Assembly (NCBI GenBank): GCA_033816765.1
Contig: CM066297.1
Location: forward strand, 738,573-802,572
Direction: 5' to 3'
Length of the DNA: 64,000 nt
Source of the DNA: Nothopassalora personata
Lineage: Eukaryota; Ascomycota; Dothideomycetes; Mycosphaerellales; Mycosphaerellaceae
Below the pieces are notes generated by a model, which saw only the letters and a list, made by a program, of their open reading frames with translations, had not been told where the DNA came from and did not search any database. Both the position numbers and the translations under genes were made by a program. This document shows, one piece after another, positions 1-11,800 of the stretch. Position 1 is the first letter of the stretch, and each line of letters opens with the position of its first letter.

Positions 1-330
1 CGGAGGCCTGGGCGGCGGCGCGGTCGCGAGGTGCTGGGACGAGAAGACATGATCGTGCCCGTGCCCGTTGCTCCTCGCCGGCGACGCCGCTGTGGGCGCC
101 GTGACCCACGTGAAGCCTCCTGCCTCGCCCCATGCGCCGTCCGTGTCCTTCTTGCTGCGCCCACTCCAGTTCAGCCGGATGCTGTAGTCGCACGTCTCGC
201 CGCTCTTCCCACAATTCGCGCACGCCGGCTTCTCCTCTCCGCACTTCACCTTCCGCGCCTTGCATGGCCAACAACCCGTGCGACTCCGCTTCTTGGGCTC
301 GACGCCCGTCTCTTTCTTGCGTCTCGGCAT
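1..330 (-). CDS. Zn(II)2Cys6 transcription factor, N-terminal part (runs off left edge)
   Basis: Read on the minus strand from the ATG at 330, the frame stays open for 110 codons to the window edge. It encodes a textbook fungal zinc cluster: cysteines at residues 20, 23, 30, 37, 40 and 47 (CX2CX6CX6CX2CX6C), beginning TGCWPCKARKVKC, preceded by a basic stretch (PRRKK, PKKRSR). Proteins of this family bind DNA as nuclear regulators, often of secondary metabolism. After the cluster the sequence becomes low-complexity (Ala/Pro/Ser/His), so the linker and effector domains lie outside the window. An in-frame ATG 32 codons upstream (426) is an alternative start, but 330 has G at -3 and the upstream one does not. 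The target is unknown; a link with the PKS relic 21 kb away is speculation. Confidence 0.88.
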   Translation of the reverse strand, partial: MPRRKKETGVEPKKRSRTGCWPCKARKVKCGEEKPACANCGKSGETCDYSIRLNWSGRSKKDTDGAWGEAGGFTWVTAPTAASPARSNGHGHDHVFSSQHLATAPPPRPP

Positions 331-774
331 TGCGGCGCCGGACGCGGGGTAGGGCGGGGCGGTCGTTGGAGGCGGGATGGGTCTTTCGTCGTCGTGCACG
401 CACTGCAGACCTGACGCCCGGCTCATCCAGTCATCGTTCGGTCGCGAGCTCGAGTTCTACCATTGCCGCATACCGTACGATCCGATCCTTTCTCCGTCCG
501 TCGAGGGCTTCGAGTCCCGAGACCATCCGCACGCCCCCGCCGGCATGAGATGTCGACGCGGACGGACGCTGGAATCGGACGCTTTTGGACCGATGATGGG
601 AGAGAGGGCGATGGTTGCGCGGGTGAGTGAGTATGGAGCTGGACCTCGCGCGTGTGCGTGTCCCGCAGAGGCACCGGATGAGGGGCACAATGTTGAACCT
701 CCGCCCGATAGAATTAAGGTTCGTTGTGAAACTAGTGGAGATGGAAGTTTGGAACTAGGGTATTAAGTCTGGAA
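331..774. other. Upstream region of the zinc-cluster gene
   Basis: GC-rich unique sequence, presumably 5' UTR and promoter of the minus-strand regulator. Overlapping small ORFs occur on both strands but none has recognisable content. Base composition changes sharply near 690-780, where TpA-rich repeat DNA begins. Confidence 0.5.
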
Positions 775-1391
775 ATCAGGGTATGAAAAACCATGTTTAT
801 TACAAGTAGTGGCACCCTTAAGGTGCTTATATAAGTCTTCTTTTGATAAGAGGCCCTCAATCCCTGTAATTCAGGTGCCTAATCTCATTTCCTAAGGACA
901 AGTAATTACTACACTCAATCAGGTTATGTCACCCTCAAAACCTGCTATCTATGCATCATCCTGGCGCTTTACACACCCCCTCACTCTACATAGGAACTAA
1001 GTAGAGTGATCTTGGCGCTAAGGACCTTTATATCCTTTATAACCTTATTTATGTTACCCTCAACTTCATAGATAAGGTCTTCGATGACTCCCTCCTAACT
1101 AGTAATAGTACCCTTTATCTTCTTTTTCGGGGTTTCCTCTTTATTAGCTTCTTCGTCTTAGGGTGCCTCTCTCTTCTTAGAGGCCATTCCCTTCTTTAGA
1201 GTAGACTTGATTATACTCTGTTAAATACCCTAAAGCAGCTTAGTGAGGTTATTAATGTTGTAGGTAGGTACATGATCCTCATTTCCTAGAGTGGTACTCT
1301 TATACTAATCTAGGGACTGCTTGTTAATTTCTACCCTAGAATCGTAACTAAGGTCGCTACGGATGCCTAAGAATTGCTTAATGAGTCTAAG
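775..1391 (-). mobile_element. Degraded retroelement remnant, left arm (interrupted by the gypsy element)
   Basis: TpA-rich, RIP-like sequence. On the minus strand, with stops at former Gln/Trp codons, it continues the frame that enters the gypsy insertion from 8086 on the other side, ending near 985 in a Lys/Glu-rich coiled-coil-like tail. At 974-983 the minus strand reads a polypurine tract (GAGGGGGTG) followed by TGTAAAGCGCC, which looks like the PPT and start of a 3' LTR (ending at 973 on the plus strand). I could not find the partner LTR, so family assignment is open. Confidence 0.4.
1387..1391. repeat. Target-site duplication CTAAG, left copy
   Basis: CTAAG directly abuts the left LTR and is repeated exactly at 8086-8090 after the right LTR. 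This is the 5-bp duplication expected of an LTR-element integrase. Confidence 0.9.
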
Positions 1392-1588
1392 TGTTAAAGG
1401 GATGTCGCAATGTATAGCACGCCCACGACCTGCCAGTCGTAGATGAACTAATTCTTGCCTTTTGTTCAAGACGCATCGCGCGTCGCAAGGTGTACTTATA
1501 CGTGTCACGTGCGGCTTAGTAGCCGGTCGCGACCGCATGTCACATGCAAGGCCACATGTAGGGGTTAGCCACTAGGCTGCCCCTTACA
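1392..1588 (-). repeat. 3' LTR of the RIP-inactivated gypsy element
   Basis: 197 bp, matches 7889-8085 at 186 positions; TG...CA ends. In element orientation this is the downstream LTR because pol reads leftward and the polypurine tract lies at its inner edge. Confidence 0.93.
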
Positions 1589-1606
1589 ATTGCCTCCCCT
1601 CCCGTG
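1589..1606 (-). other. Polypurine tract of the RIP-inactivated gypsy element
   Basis: On the minus strand the bases just inside the 3' LTR read GGGAGGGGAGGCAAT, the usual plus-strand primer site for reverse transcription. It confirms the leftward orientation of the element. Confidence 0.75.
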
Positions 1607-1889
1607 CGAGCTGTCCTCAGCTCGCTAGTTGCTACGTAGAGGCTCCTATGTACTTCTAGAACTATAGTTGCTATACGGCCCACATGCGGGTTGCGTGCGT
1701 GTCGTTATGTAGGTGTAGGTGAGTAAGGCTTAGTTGCCATGCCGACGTAGCTAGTTAGGGGCATAAAACTCTAGCCTAACCTAGCCCTTTCTTAGTACGC
1801 TCCCTAGCTCATTACCTTCGCTATACTACCACTACGCACCCGCACCGCACCATTATCGCAAGCGCCTCGCTAGCATCATCATCATCATC

Positions 1890-2882
1890 ATGTCTGCCGT
1901 GCCCTCCTCGCCGCCATTCTCTAGCCGCTCCGCCTCCTCTAGCAGCACTAGTAGCGATAGCACCACTAGCGCCGTAGAAGACGAGCGCCGCCAGGCGGCT
2001 CTAGTGCGCGACGCCCCTAGAACGCCTAGTGGTCGCAAGCGACCAGCATCACCCTCGCAGCCACTAACGCCCTCGCTAGCCACTAAGCTCTCGTAGAGAA
2101 TTAACATGTGCATGCGGTGCCTCCCGTACTTCGTTAGGGGTAAGTCTCTACGCGTGTCGCCTGCGATTCGTATGCTAACCACTTGCTAGACGAGGCCGAT
2201 AACTGTAATAGTGTTACTACCGGCGAGCTCCTAAAGAAGTGTAGCCGCTGTAGGCGTAGCAAACACAGCTACGTGCCTAACACTAGCCACGCCATCGCCT
2301 CGCTAGTGAGCCGCCTACGCGCCGCGCGGTCCTAGCGCGACTTCCTTACGGCTATAATAGGCTAGGCGCCTATAGACCTCTAGTAGTAGGAGCTAGTAGA
2401 GTAGATCCGCCTATATGCCTAGCTAGGCAACGACATTAAGGAGGTAAGTCGCTACTTCGCTCGTGCGAGTCGACTACTACTCGCGGGGGAGGGCTCTAGT
2501 GCGTCCCCTATGCTTCGGCTGACCCTTCCTATAGGCCATTAGGCAGTTTAATGCCTATAAGCATAAGCGTGCCGGGGAGACCCGCATACGTGCCTCCGCC
2601 GCCGCCGCTACTACTGCCGCCGCCCCTGCCGCCGAAGCCCTCGCGCTCTAGTAGGAGCAGAACCGCGCCCTTAATGGGCTATTTGAACTCGGCCGCGCCG
2701 TGAGTCGCATGTTCCTCGCCTACGTGTACCCTACTAACCGTGGTCCTAGTTCCTGTAGGCGTAGAACATCGATACTACCGCCGCCGACTAGGCATTCTTG
2801 CCTAAGTTACTGCGTGACGATAACTGAGGCGCTCGCCTTACACGCTACTCGCGGGCTCCTCGCCTACTACTACTCTACGTAG
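1890..2882 (+). pseudogene. Antisense extra ORF of the gypsy element, RIP-broken
   Basis: Between the 3' LTR and the pol 3' end, on the strand opposite to gag-pol, a reading frame opens with ATG at 1890 (Ser/Thr-rich, 68 codons) and coding character continues to about 2880 with many TAG stops where CAG is expected. It contains a cysteine motif (CSRCRRSKH, near 2241) followed by an Ala/Arg/Leu-rich, coiled-coil-like stretch. Position, orientation and motif match the ORF at 14,102 in the intact element. No function is known to me; it is not part of the standard gag-pol set. Confidence 0.55.
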
Positions 2883-2963
2883 CCCCTAGTGGGCGCGCTA
2901 CTCTTTAGCTTTTGTTTTGTTTATAGTTGAGAAAAGTTTTGTTTATGCTCTAGTGCTAGTCTT

Positions 2964-5900
2964 ATTTGCTTCTCCTTAACGCCTTATAGTCGGCTACTAT
3001 GCGATCCGCATTTGCGAGGCCCTCCGCCGGTTCCTAGCTGTTGTACTCCTCTAGCTAGTCCTTCTACTGGACTAGATACTGCAGCTTGCCCTTGCGCTTA
3101 CGCCTATCTAGCACTGCCTCTACCTTATACTCTGCGTCCTTATTAGCTAGAGGGGGTACGGGTTTATCCTCATCGCTACCGATATACGGCTCGAGGAGAG
3201 AGACATAGAAGACGTTGTAGAGCCTTAAGTCGGCTAGTAGCGCTAGGCGGTACGCCTACGAACCGACAGCGTCCGTAATGCGGTATAGGCCGATGAACTT
3301 CGGACCTATCTTCTTCTTTAGCACTGCTAACTTAAGGTTCTTCGTTAATAACAGGACTAAGTCACCTACGCGGTAGGTCTTAGCTTAGTGGGTCTTGTTG
3401 TAGTAGCGAGCCTAGCTTTCTACTGTAGCCTTCCATCGCTCCTCGAGTGTAGCGCGTAGTTTTCGCATGCGACTCGCAGCTGTTACCGCTGCTAGTACTT
3501 CCCCCCCCCTAGGTCTCGTCTCGAGATCCAGTTAGTGCAGGGGCAATCTTAGGTCGCTAACCGTGCGCTATTTCGAACGGACTCATCCGCAGTATTAGGT
3601 AGATGCTGTTATCAGCTGCGAATTTAGCAACTGCAAGCTACTTAGCCCACTTAGTTTAATTGTTACTGTAGTAACAACGAAGGTATTGTTCGAGGGTTTA
3701 GTTTGCCCTCTTAGTTTAGCCGTTAGTTTAAGGGTGAAAGGCCGTAGATAGCTTGCGCTTTACACGCGCCTCGAAGTAGAAGTTACTCTAAAACTAACTA
3801 GTGAAGACCGGACCTCGGTCGCTCACTATGCCTAACGGGACACTATAGTGTCGCACGACTTCGTCTCGTAGGAGCCTCGTAAGCTCCACGGCTGTGCAAG
3901 TCTTCGTCGTCGGGATGTATAAGCTCATTTTTAAGTAGCGATCGACTATTACTAGGATCGCATCATACACGCAACCGGCTCGCGTACTTAGAGGTAGGTC
4001 CGTAATAAAATCTATAGTAATTTCCTACCACGGTCGCTCCGGTCTAGGAAGCGGTTGCAGCTCGCCGTAGGGTCGATAGCGCCTCGCCTTCGAACCCTAG
4101 TAGGTTCTATAGGCTTGGACGTATTGTTTCACGTCCGTGCTAAGTGAGTCCTACTAATAATTACGTCGCAACAGCTCTTTAGTCTTAGTCCTTCTAAAGT
4201 GACCCGCGAGGACGTCGTCGTAGTGCATGCGAATTAGATGCGACCTGATTGCGTGATCCCTAGGTACTACGATCGCGTCTCCGCAGTACATAAGGTCATC
4301 CTTTACATGCCATCCCTTAGCGTCCCTCGCGCTTAGCGCCTACGCTAAGCATGCGACACACTAGTCGTCTTACTACTACGCGATCTCTATCAAGAGTAGG
4401 ATCAACTCACCCGTCGAGCTATAAGCTTAACCCTGTATCACTGTAGCGCACACTGCTACTAGTAAAGACGGCTTATCTTAATGAGGAAGGTCACCTCTCC
4501 GCACTACCATCGCCGCGCCTATGTCGCCCTACATCGCCTCGTAGGTGGTAAGCACGCGCTTCACCGTCGGCTCGCTTATCCCTTCTAGAGACTCCTACTA
4601 GAAAGACAGCTTACTTTATAAGGTAGGCAGCAAGTTCGAAGTTTATTGCGTTATAGCTACGTAGTTACTGCGTCTCGAAGGCGCGTCGGCTAGGTTAGTC
4701 TTACCCGGCTAATGCTCTACTATAAAATTAAAAGACTATAGGAACGTAGCCTATCGAGCTTACCGCCTATTTAGCTGCTTTACTGTTATAAAGCCCTGTA
4801 GGTTAGCGTAGTCGACTAGCACTCGCACCGCATACGTAGCGCCCTCTAAGTATGGCCTCCAATGCTTAAAAGCCTTAACTACTGTAAGTAGATCCTAATC
4901 GTGCGTCTCGTAGTTACACTTAGCTAGTATCATCTTACGTAAATAGAACGCGATAGGATGCCACTTAGCACTAAACAATTGGGATATAATACCTACGATC
5001 GCGAAACCTAAGGCATCCGTCTCGACTCGCGTACGTAGCGTAGGATCGAAGTGCCTAAGTATTAGTGCACCTAAGAATCCGGCCTTAAGCTATCGAAACG
5101 CCTACTCTTCGCTTAAGGTCCACGTAAGAGGGCCGTGCTTCTTGCCGTCCTTAGATCCCTTTAGCAGGTCCGTTAGGGGCTTGTAGACCCTTAAGTATCC
5201 TTCTATAAAACGCCGGTAGAAGTTGCAAAACCTAAGGAAGGACTGGACCTTATAAAAGGTCGTAGGTGTAGGCCATTCCTCGATAGCGGCTACCCTGCTC
5301 CTATCTATCGACACGCCTACGGCGCTCACGACAAACCTAAGGAACTCTGCACTCTCCTAGAAGAAGTGACACTTCTTAGGGTTTGCGAATAGGGCAAACT
5401 TTCGTAGCCTCTCTAGTACCGCGCATACGGCTCGCACATGTGCCTCACGCGTCTCGCTATAGATGAGGATATTATCTAGGTAGACCACGCAAATGTCATT
5501 AACTAAGCCGGTTAGCGCCTTGTTAATATACCCTTAAAAGGTTACCGGTGCGTTAGTTAACCCAAACGGTATCACTAGGTACTCGTAGTGTCCGTATCGC
5601 GTGCGAAACGTAGTCTTCCACTTATCGCCTCGCTTAATAGGGATACGATAGTAGGCGTCCTTTAAATCGATTGTAGTGAAGAACCTAGAACCTAATAGCC
5701 TATCTAGCGTCTCGCTAATTAGGGGCAGGGGGTATCGGTTCTTTACTATAATCTCATTTAGGCCTCTGTAATTAACATAGAGCCTAAGAGTGCTATTCTT
5801 CTTTAGCACGAATAGAATAGGCGCACCCGCCTCGCTTACGGACCGCCTAATCCACCCCTTCTCCATTGCTTGCGCAAGGTACTCCTTTAAGGCCTCCAAC

Positions 5901-7860
5901 TCAGTTAAGGACTAGTGGTACAGCGGCTTAAAAGGGGGTTTCTTTCCTTCAACGAGATCAATCGCATGCTTAACCCCGTCGGGCATCTTACGCTTCGCCT
6001 GCTTATTAGGTGCGTATACATCTCGGAAGTCTACAAATTCTTTAGGCTACGAGGGGCCCTCTTCTTTAGGTACTACTATAGCAATAGCCCGAACACTTAT
6101 CGCATAAACCTGCTTTAAGCTCTCGAGATCCTTAAGGAACTTGCGTGCGTCACGCTACTAAACCGCAGGCGTCTCTGCACCGTAGTATTACTAGTTATCC
6201 TTATCGGCCTTTACTATCCGATTACGATGCCGCTAGGGTCTACTTAAAATCACTAATGGCCTACCCATAGGCACCGCGTAGTAGATGGCGTTACTTACGC
6301 GCTCTACTCCCGCGTCATTAGCGAGTCGCAGCCGAACCGCAAAGGCGCCGTAGCAATACCCTAGGTTATGCGCATACGACTCTAACTTCGGCAGCCTTGC
6401 CCCATTAATAGGTTGCATTTAATGTCGGAGTACATACTTATACGACACTAGGCTAAGATCCGTACAGTTATCTAGGAGAAACGTAGCCTCGCGAAAGCCC
6501 TTACGAGTCTCGACTACGCCTCGTAAGTGACGCGCTAGACACGTATCCACTCGCCTCAAGGGGTCGACTTTAGGAAAACTCGGACTTAGGAGCGACCTAC
6601 TTATAGTCCTCTGCCTTTTCCCTAGTCGCTGCGATAGACACACATCTACTCGCCTTAAGGGGTCGACTTTAGGAAAACTTGGACTTAGGAGCGACCCACT
6701 TCTAGTCCTCTGCCTTTTCCCTAGTCGCTGCCCTTCTTAGTTAGAGCCTTCGTAGTGTCTACCCTGCGAACCGCTTGCGCGCCACGGTCCTTCCATAGGT
6801 GCCTGTTTGGGCAATCCGTCTTAATTTAACCCTTCTTATGGCATCTATAGCACTCCGCTTTAGTCCTATCGAAGGTCATAGACGATCCGCCGGCGTCCCG
6901 CTAGTGACTCGCACCCGGGTCGCGCGACGCCTAACTATGCTTCTACTACTTCGAGCTACGATCGCTTCGCCCTTAGTCGCCCTTAGTCTCTCGCCTACGG
7001 CGACCATACTGCCCGCGGTCGTGCCCTCCGCTGCCACGCTCCGTGCTTTTAATGCGCGAAGCTAGGATCACTAGTTCCTCTCTAGTTATTAGGATGTCAT
7101 AAAACTTAACGATTGCGGACCGTAGGCTAGGCGCAAGCTTAGCGAGCATATGTCGCATGCGTTACGCCTCCGTATAGTCCCCTAACTAATCCTCCATAAC
7201 ATCCAGCTTAGTCGTAAACTGACGCACTATCTAGTTATCCTTCTGTTTCACCGCCTTATACTCTAACATCACGTTAAGCACGCGGTTTATAGGATTACCG
7301 TATGCGTCTCGACAGAACTTCTTAAAGTCCTAGTATATATACCCTTTAAGGTTAAGGACGCTATAGTTAGCGTGCCATCGCTTACTTGCCTCTCCGCTTA
7401 GGTACATAACCCTATACAGGACCTTTAACTCGTTCGTCGCATACGTGCCGCCTAAGAGGGCAAAGACAAGAGAGAGCTCCCTTAGGAATACCCGTGCTTT
7501 CTTAATCGAGTCCCCTCTAAAAGGCGTAGGTTCTTTAAGACGTAAACGTGTCGCATGCGATGCGACCGCGCCTCGAGCTGCGATATCATCGTCAGTTACT
7601 ATAGATAGAGGAGGGGGAGGGGGAGTAGGGGATGGTTCTCCGCCGGATTTGCCCTAAGGGTCCGCCGGCGGCACGCTTACGTCCCGCAAGATCTCTAACT
7701 GTTCAATCTCCCTCTGTATCTCCTTCTCCTTAACCTCTGCCCGAAGGGCATCCCTCCTTACGACTAAGGCTGCACCCCTCGCTTGTTGCTAGGCCCTAGG
7801 GCTTAGGGGAGCCGTAGGCGTAGCGCTGCTGTCGTCGCGTTCGGACTCCATGGCGTATAT
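2964..7860 (-). pseudogene. gag-pol remnant of the RIP-inactivated gypsy element
   Basis: Minus-strand coding order, with stops throughout: gag with a zinc knuckle (CYRC...GxIKTDC, ~6795-6850); reverse transcriptase (~5530-5900, [32 protein letters not shown]); continuing RT (~5100-5330, [19 protein letters not shown]); RNase H (~4680-5030, ETDASGF start); integrase core (~3560-4040, TIDFITDLP, IVSDRGPVFTS); chromodomain (~2966-3136, AEYKVEAVLDRRKRKGKLQY with two Trp codons now TAG). The chromodomain places it among chromoviruses, whose integration is steered to heterochromatin. Changes such as AYHRI to AYYRI and MPFG to IPFG relative to the family norm are the expected CA/TG to TA transitions. 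Confidence 0.88.
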
Positions 7861-7876
7861 GGATTGCAACGAAGAG

Positions 7877-7992
7877 AAGAATTAGAACTGTTAAAGGGAT
7901 GTCGCAATATATAGCACGCTCACGACCTACCAGTCGTAGATGAACTAATTCTTGCCTTTTGTTTAAGACGCATCGCGCGTCGCAAGGTATAC
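7877..7992 (-). promoter_or_regulatory. Putative self-primer, primer-binding site and TATA box of the RIP-inactivated gypsy element
   Basis: In element orientation the bases 4 nt inside the 5' LTR read CTAATTCTT (minus strand of 7877-7885). Their exact complement AAGAATTAG lies in the LTR (minus strand of 7945-7953). A TATA-like GTATAC sits at 7987-7992, about 35 nt upstream of that site in the transcript direction, so the complement would fall at the mRNA 5' end. There is no TGG-type tRNA primer site. This is the arrangement of Tf1-type self-priming; it is inferred from sequence only. Confidence 0.5.
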
Positions 7993-8085
7993 TTATGCGT
8001 ATCACGTGCGGCTTGGCAGCCGGTCGCGACCGCATGTCACATGCAAGGCCACATGTAGGGGTTAGCTACTGGGCTGCCCCTTACA
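7889..8085 (-). repeat. 5' LTR of the RIP-inactivated gypsy element
   Basis: 197-bp partner of 1392-1588. In element orientation it is the upstream, promoter-bearing LTR. Followed on the plus strand by the target duplication CTAAG. Confidence 0.93.
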
Positions 8086-8090
8086 CTAAG
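8086..8090. repeat. Target-site duplication CTAAG, right copy
   Basis: Exact copy of 1387-1391 at the other end of the gypsy element. Confidence 0.9.
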
Positions 8091-8875
8091 GATAGGCTCA
8101 AAGGCCTTATTTTTCTCTCTAAGGTTGAATTTAGGGAGGCGAGGTTTTCGTCCTTTAGCGAGGGTCCTAAGTGACCTATAGACGTAGTTTCGGAGTTGGC
8201 TCTTCTGCTTAGAGTCCTTGTGCGCCTCATTCTAAGCCTTTTGCTTCTCCTCTAATACCTCTTTTATAGGGGTCTTCTTTGCCCCGTACTTCTTTCTTAG
8301 GCTACTGTACGGCTTAGTGTCGGACTCGTAGCCTATCTCCTAGCTTGCCTTAAGGAGTTGTTAGAATTCTTTAATGGACATAGAGGACTTGTTTCTAGGG
8401 TTTAAGGGTTCTTCTTTAGGTATAGTTAGTGGAGGTAGCGCGTTCTTAGGCTCGACTAGACCTAAATCAAGTAGTGTAGGTGTCTCAACTTCTAAAATAG
8501 GCTCTATTTTAAGGGTTCTAATGCTTGTATTCTAGTGTTCTAGGATGTAGTCGTACTCTAGTATAGTGGTTAAAGGGTAACTAACTAAGCTAAGGGGCTA
8601 CCTAGTAAGGAGATTAACGGCGGTGCGAAGTGGATTGTGAAAGAGAGGGTTGCTAGAAGGATTGAGAAATTAGATATAGGCTATATTCGCACTAAGCATG
8701 TGAGGTTATTGCGTTATAAGTGCGTGTAACCGTTAGGTGAGCTTTACTACGAGTTATAGGCCTTATATTATTCTTAGAAGTCCTTTAGTCCTCTCTAGTT
8801 GTAAAGGCAGGGTGTCCTTAGCCCCTAGCTAAATGAATTGCGAGTGTTTATTTTAGAAGTGAAGTGAAGATAGCA
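8086..8875 (-). mobile_element. Degraded ORF remnant, right arm (host of the gypsy insertion)
   Basis: The minus strand carries an ORF remnant from ~8530 to 8091, rich in Lys/Glu/Pro, broken only by TAG/TAA at former Gln codons, which runs in phase across the gypsy element into 1386-985. I do not recognise the protein; it looks like a gag-like or accessory structural protein with coiled coil. Toward 8866-8880 the minus strand reads a purine run (AGGGGG) followed by TGCTATC, a possible PPT/LTR start for the copia remnant to the right. About 300 bases (8530-8860) show no coding. Confidence 0.4.
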
Positions 8876-11800
8876 CCCCCTAGCTATTAAAGCGAGGGTA
8901 TGCCTGTTTGCTAATCTCCTAAATTGAGGTAATTAACAAACCGCTAGTGCTGTTAAGGAGTTAGGACCTTAGTTAGACCGTCCGCGGCTATCTCCTATGT
9001 CCTTATCTAGCTAATTTCAAGACGTCCTGCTTAGTACTGTTCCCGAAGCCAGTATTGTTAGACGTCTACATGCCTTATCTTAGTATCAATTCTGCCATTT
9101 AGGGTCTTAACAATCCTTATAGTCTGCTAGTTATTATAGTATAGTAGTATCCGATTCTCCAATTTAAGGGTAACTGCACTAAAAAGCCTATCCTACTATA
9201 GGACCTCTAAGGCGGCGTAACTAAGGGCATACAGCTCTAATTTAGTGCTTGATTTTGTGACCATTCCCTACTTAACTGCTCTCTAGTCGATAATCCCCTT
9301 AAAAAGGAAAAAGACAAAGGCCTTACTTAATCTACGAGTTTCCTTGTCGTCGGTAAATAAGGCATCTAAGGCCTTATAGAATTCTGGTAGCGTTGAGTCC
9401 GAGGGGTTAGGTAGGCCGTAGTACTTAATCAAATAATCCGTAGTATAGAGAAGGTATTAAATCAAGTGTCTTACTACCCTAAGAGCCTCCTTTGTAGGGT
9501 TGGTTAGGTACTAAGAAAGAAGAGAGACTGAAAAGGATATATTAGGGCGCGTTTCTACTGCTGCAAAGTTCACCGATCCTACTTAGGACCTATAAACGTT
9601 AATCTCTTCCGTAGTGGCCTAAAGTTCATTTCTAAGGCCGATAGATCCCCCTAGTAGGGGAGTTTCAATCCTCTTCTCCGGTCTTGAGATACCGTAGCGA
9701 TAACTAATCTTCTCGATATAGGCCTTCTAGTTGAGTTTAAGGATCCGCTATTAACGATTGCGAGTAATGTGAATCCCGCAGAACCATTCAATAGGTCCTA
9801 TTACCTTTATCTCGTATTTGTTAGTTAGTCCTTAAATAAGCTCCTTAGCTCTTGATTCGGATTTTAAGGGCTAAGTAAAGCAAATATTATCTATATAGAA
9901 GAAAACCAGGACTGAAAATTCCCTGTTAATAAAGAGACAGTCCGTAACTTTAGATAGGCCGAGGTCGTTAAGGGTGTTTTTAAGCTCTAAATACTATAGT
10001 AGAGGGGACTTCTTGAATCCGTAAAGGGCTTTATAGCACCTTAGAAGTTTTCCTTCCTTCTTGAATCCTTTAGGGGCATATATATATACTAGCGATAGTA
10101 TAGGGTCATTAAGAAACGCGTTTACGGCGTCCATCTACAGTGTCTCAAGGTTAAAATAGGCCACTAGGGCCATTATATACCTAAAGAGTCTTGCATAAAG
10201 GGTTGCTACGTAGGTTTCCCCTGTAGCGTCCTTTTGATCGCCTCGAGCGCACACTCGAGCCTTGCATTTTAGGAGTTCTACGTTTTAGTTAAGCTTATAT
10301 TTCCATACCTGAGTTATTGACGTTATCGGGTGTCCTGCTGCTTCGACCTTATTACACTAAGATAGGGTGTTTGTCGTGAATTGCTTCTTAAATTCTTCAA
10401 CACTTACTGCCCTAAATGCTTCCCTATGAGGGTGTATGTTAAGGTCCTTCTATCGCTTTAGTTTAGGGGGTAGTATGTTCCCTATTCCGGTTATTTTAGA
10501 CGATGTAGTTAAGGTATTACTCTCTTAAGGTCCCTTCGAGAGAGTAGCTAAGACTTTAATCCTCTTAATAGCAAGAATCGAGTGTACTCGTTCTTCGTCG
10601 TACCTCGGTTTCTTGTTCTAATGGATTGTGTCGTAGGTATCCTTAGAGTCTAGAGTTTCAGGTCTAGGTCTAATCAATCCTCTTAACTTATATGTATCCC
10701 CTAGAGGAACGAATGGTCTGAATAGCTAGAGTTAGGTTTCTGGACCTATTTACGGATCTGGTTGCAAAGTTTAGGGGTGTATCCATTAACGATTAAATTC
10801 CGATTCCCTTATTTCAATCGGATTATCATATAGGATTTCCTTATCTACCTCTTCTTAAGGTATACTGTCCCCTACCCCCTAAGCTTAAGGGTTAGTCAAA
10901 AGGTCAATTGTTAATAGCAATTCCTTAAATTGTCCCTTATAGGCTAGCCTTAGAGGTTCTACGACACATAGAAGTCTCTCGTTGTCTTAAATAGCTAGTC
11001 CGAGGTTAACGTCGTACAGGCCCTCGTACCTTAACTTCTTATTAAAGGTAACATCCCTAGATCTTATAACTTGTCTATAGGATGGTATCTAGATTCGGTA
11101 GATGTTATGACCTTCAAATCTAACTAAGTAACCGATGTAGCATCGAGAATCTATTTTGTAGGCGCGTGGGCGTTCTTTCTTATTCGTCTTGTAAGCGTAT
11201 GCCCTAGAACCTATTTTGTAGATATAAGCAAGGCTTGGCTTAATGCCCGTAGCTGCGTTAAATAGGGTCCTTTAGCCTAACTTCTTAGATGGTGTTCTGT
11301 TTATAAGGTAAGCAGCTGTTAAGACGATCTCAGGCCATAGGTTTAAAGGTAGGCCTACTAACAATGTTAATGCCCTAGCAGTAATAATTAAGTGCTTTCC
11401 GGATATTTCTACTAGGTCCTAAGCGGGCATATAGGGGGCAGTTAGTTTCTAAGTAACCCCGTCTCTTAGCAGCTAAGACTTAAATACTACCCCGTAGGCC
11501 TTGTCGTTGTCTAAATACAGTACGGTAAGTGACCTTCTAAAGAATCGAATAAACCTAATAAGTTCTAGATATGCCTCTATTACGTTCTCCTAGGTTCTTC
11601 GAGGAAAATTCCAGTTGAATTAAAGTCCTATATCCTTATCGCTAGCATGGAAGGTATATCGATCCCTATTGTACCCTACATCGAATTCCATAAGGTCAAT
11701 TGAGATGTCCTTAAGTATCGACGGAGGTCGTATCTTGATCCTAGACCTTCGAGATATCCTCTTATGTCCTTTTAAGAGGGCACAAGATTTGCACTCGTTA

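Larger units (their letters stand above)
1392..8085 (-). mobile_element. Full-length Ty3/gypsy chromodomain retrotransposon, RIP-inactivated
   Basis: A complete 6,694-bp element on the minus strand: 197-bp LTRs beginning TGTTAAAGGG and ending CCCCTTACA (plus strand), flanked by the 5-bp duplication CTAAG. The minus strand shows gag zinc knuckle, reverse transcriptase, RNase H, integrase and a C-terminal chromodomain in the chromovirus order, all broken by stops. The substitutions are those of RIP: Gln CAG to TAG, Trp TGG to TAG, Met ATG to ATA, and CA/TG replaced by TA throughout. The two LTRs differ at 11 of 197 positions, 10 of them CA/TG versus TA. The element therefore integrated, was mutated on both strands, and is dead. 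Confidence 0.93.
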
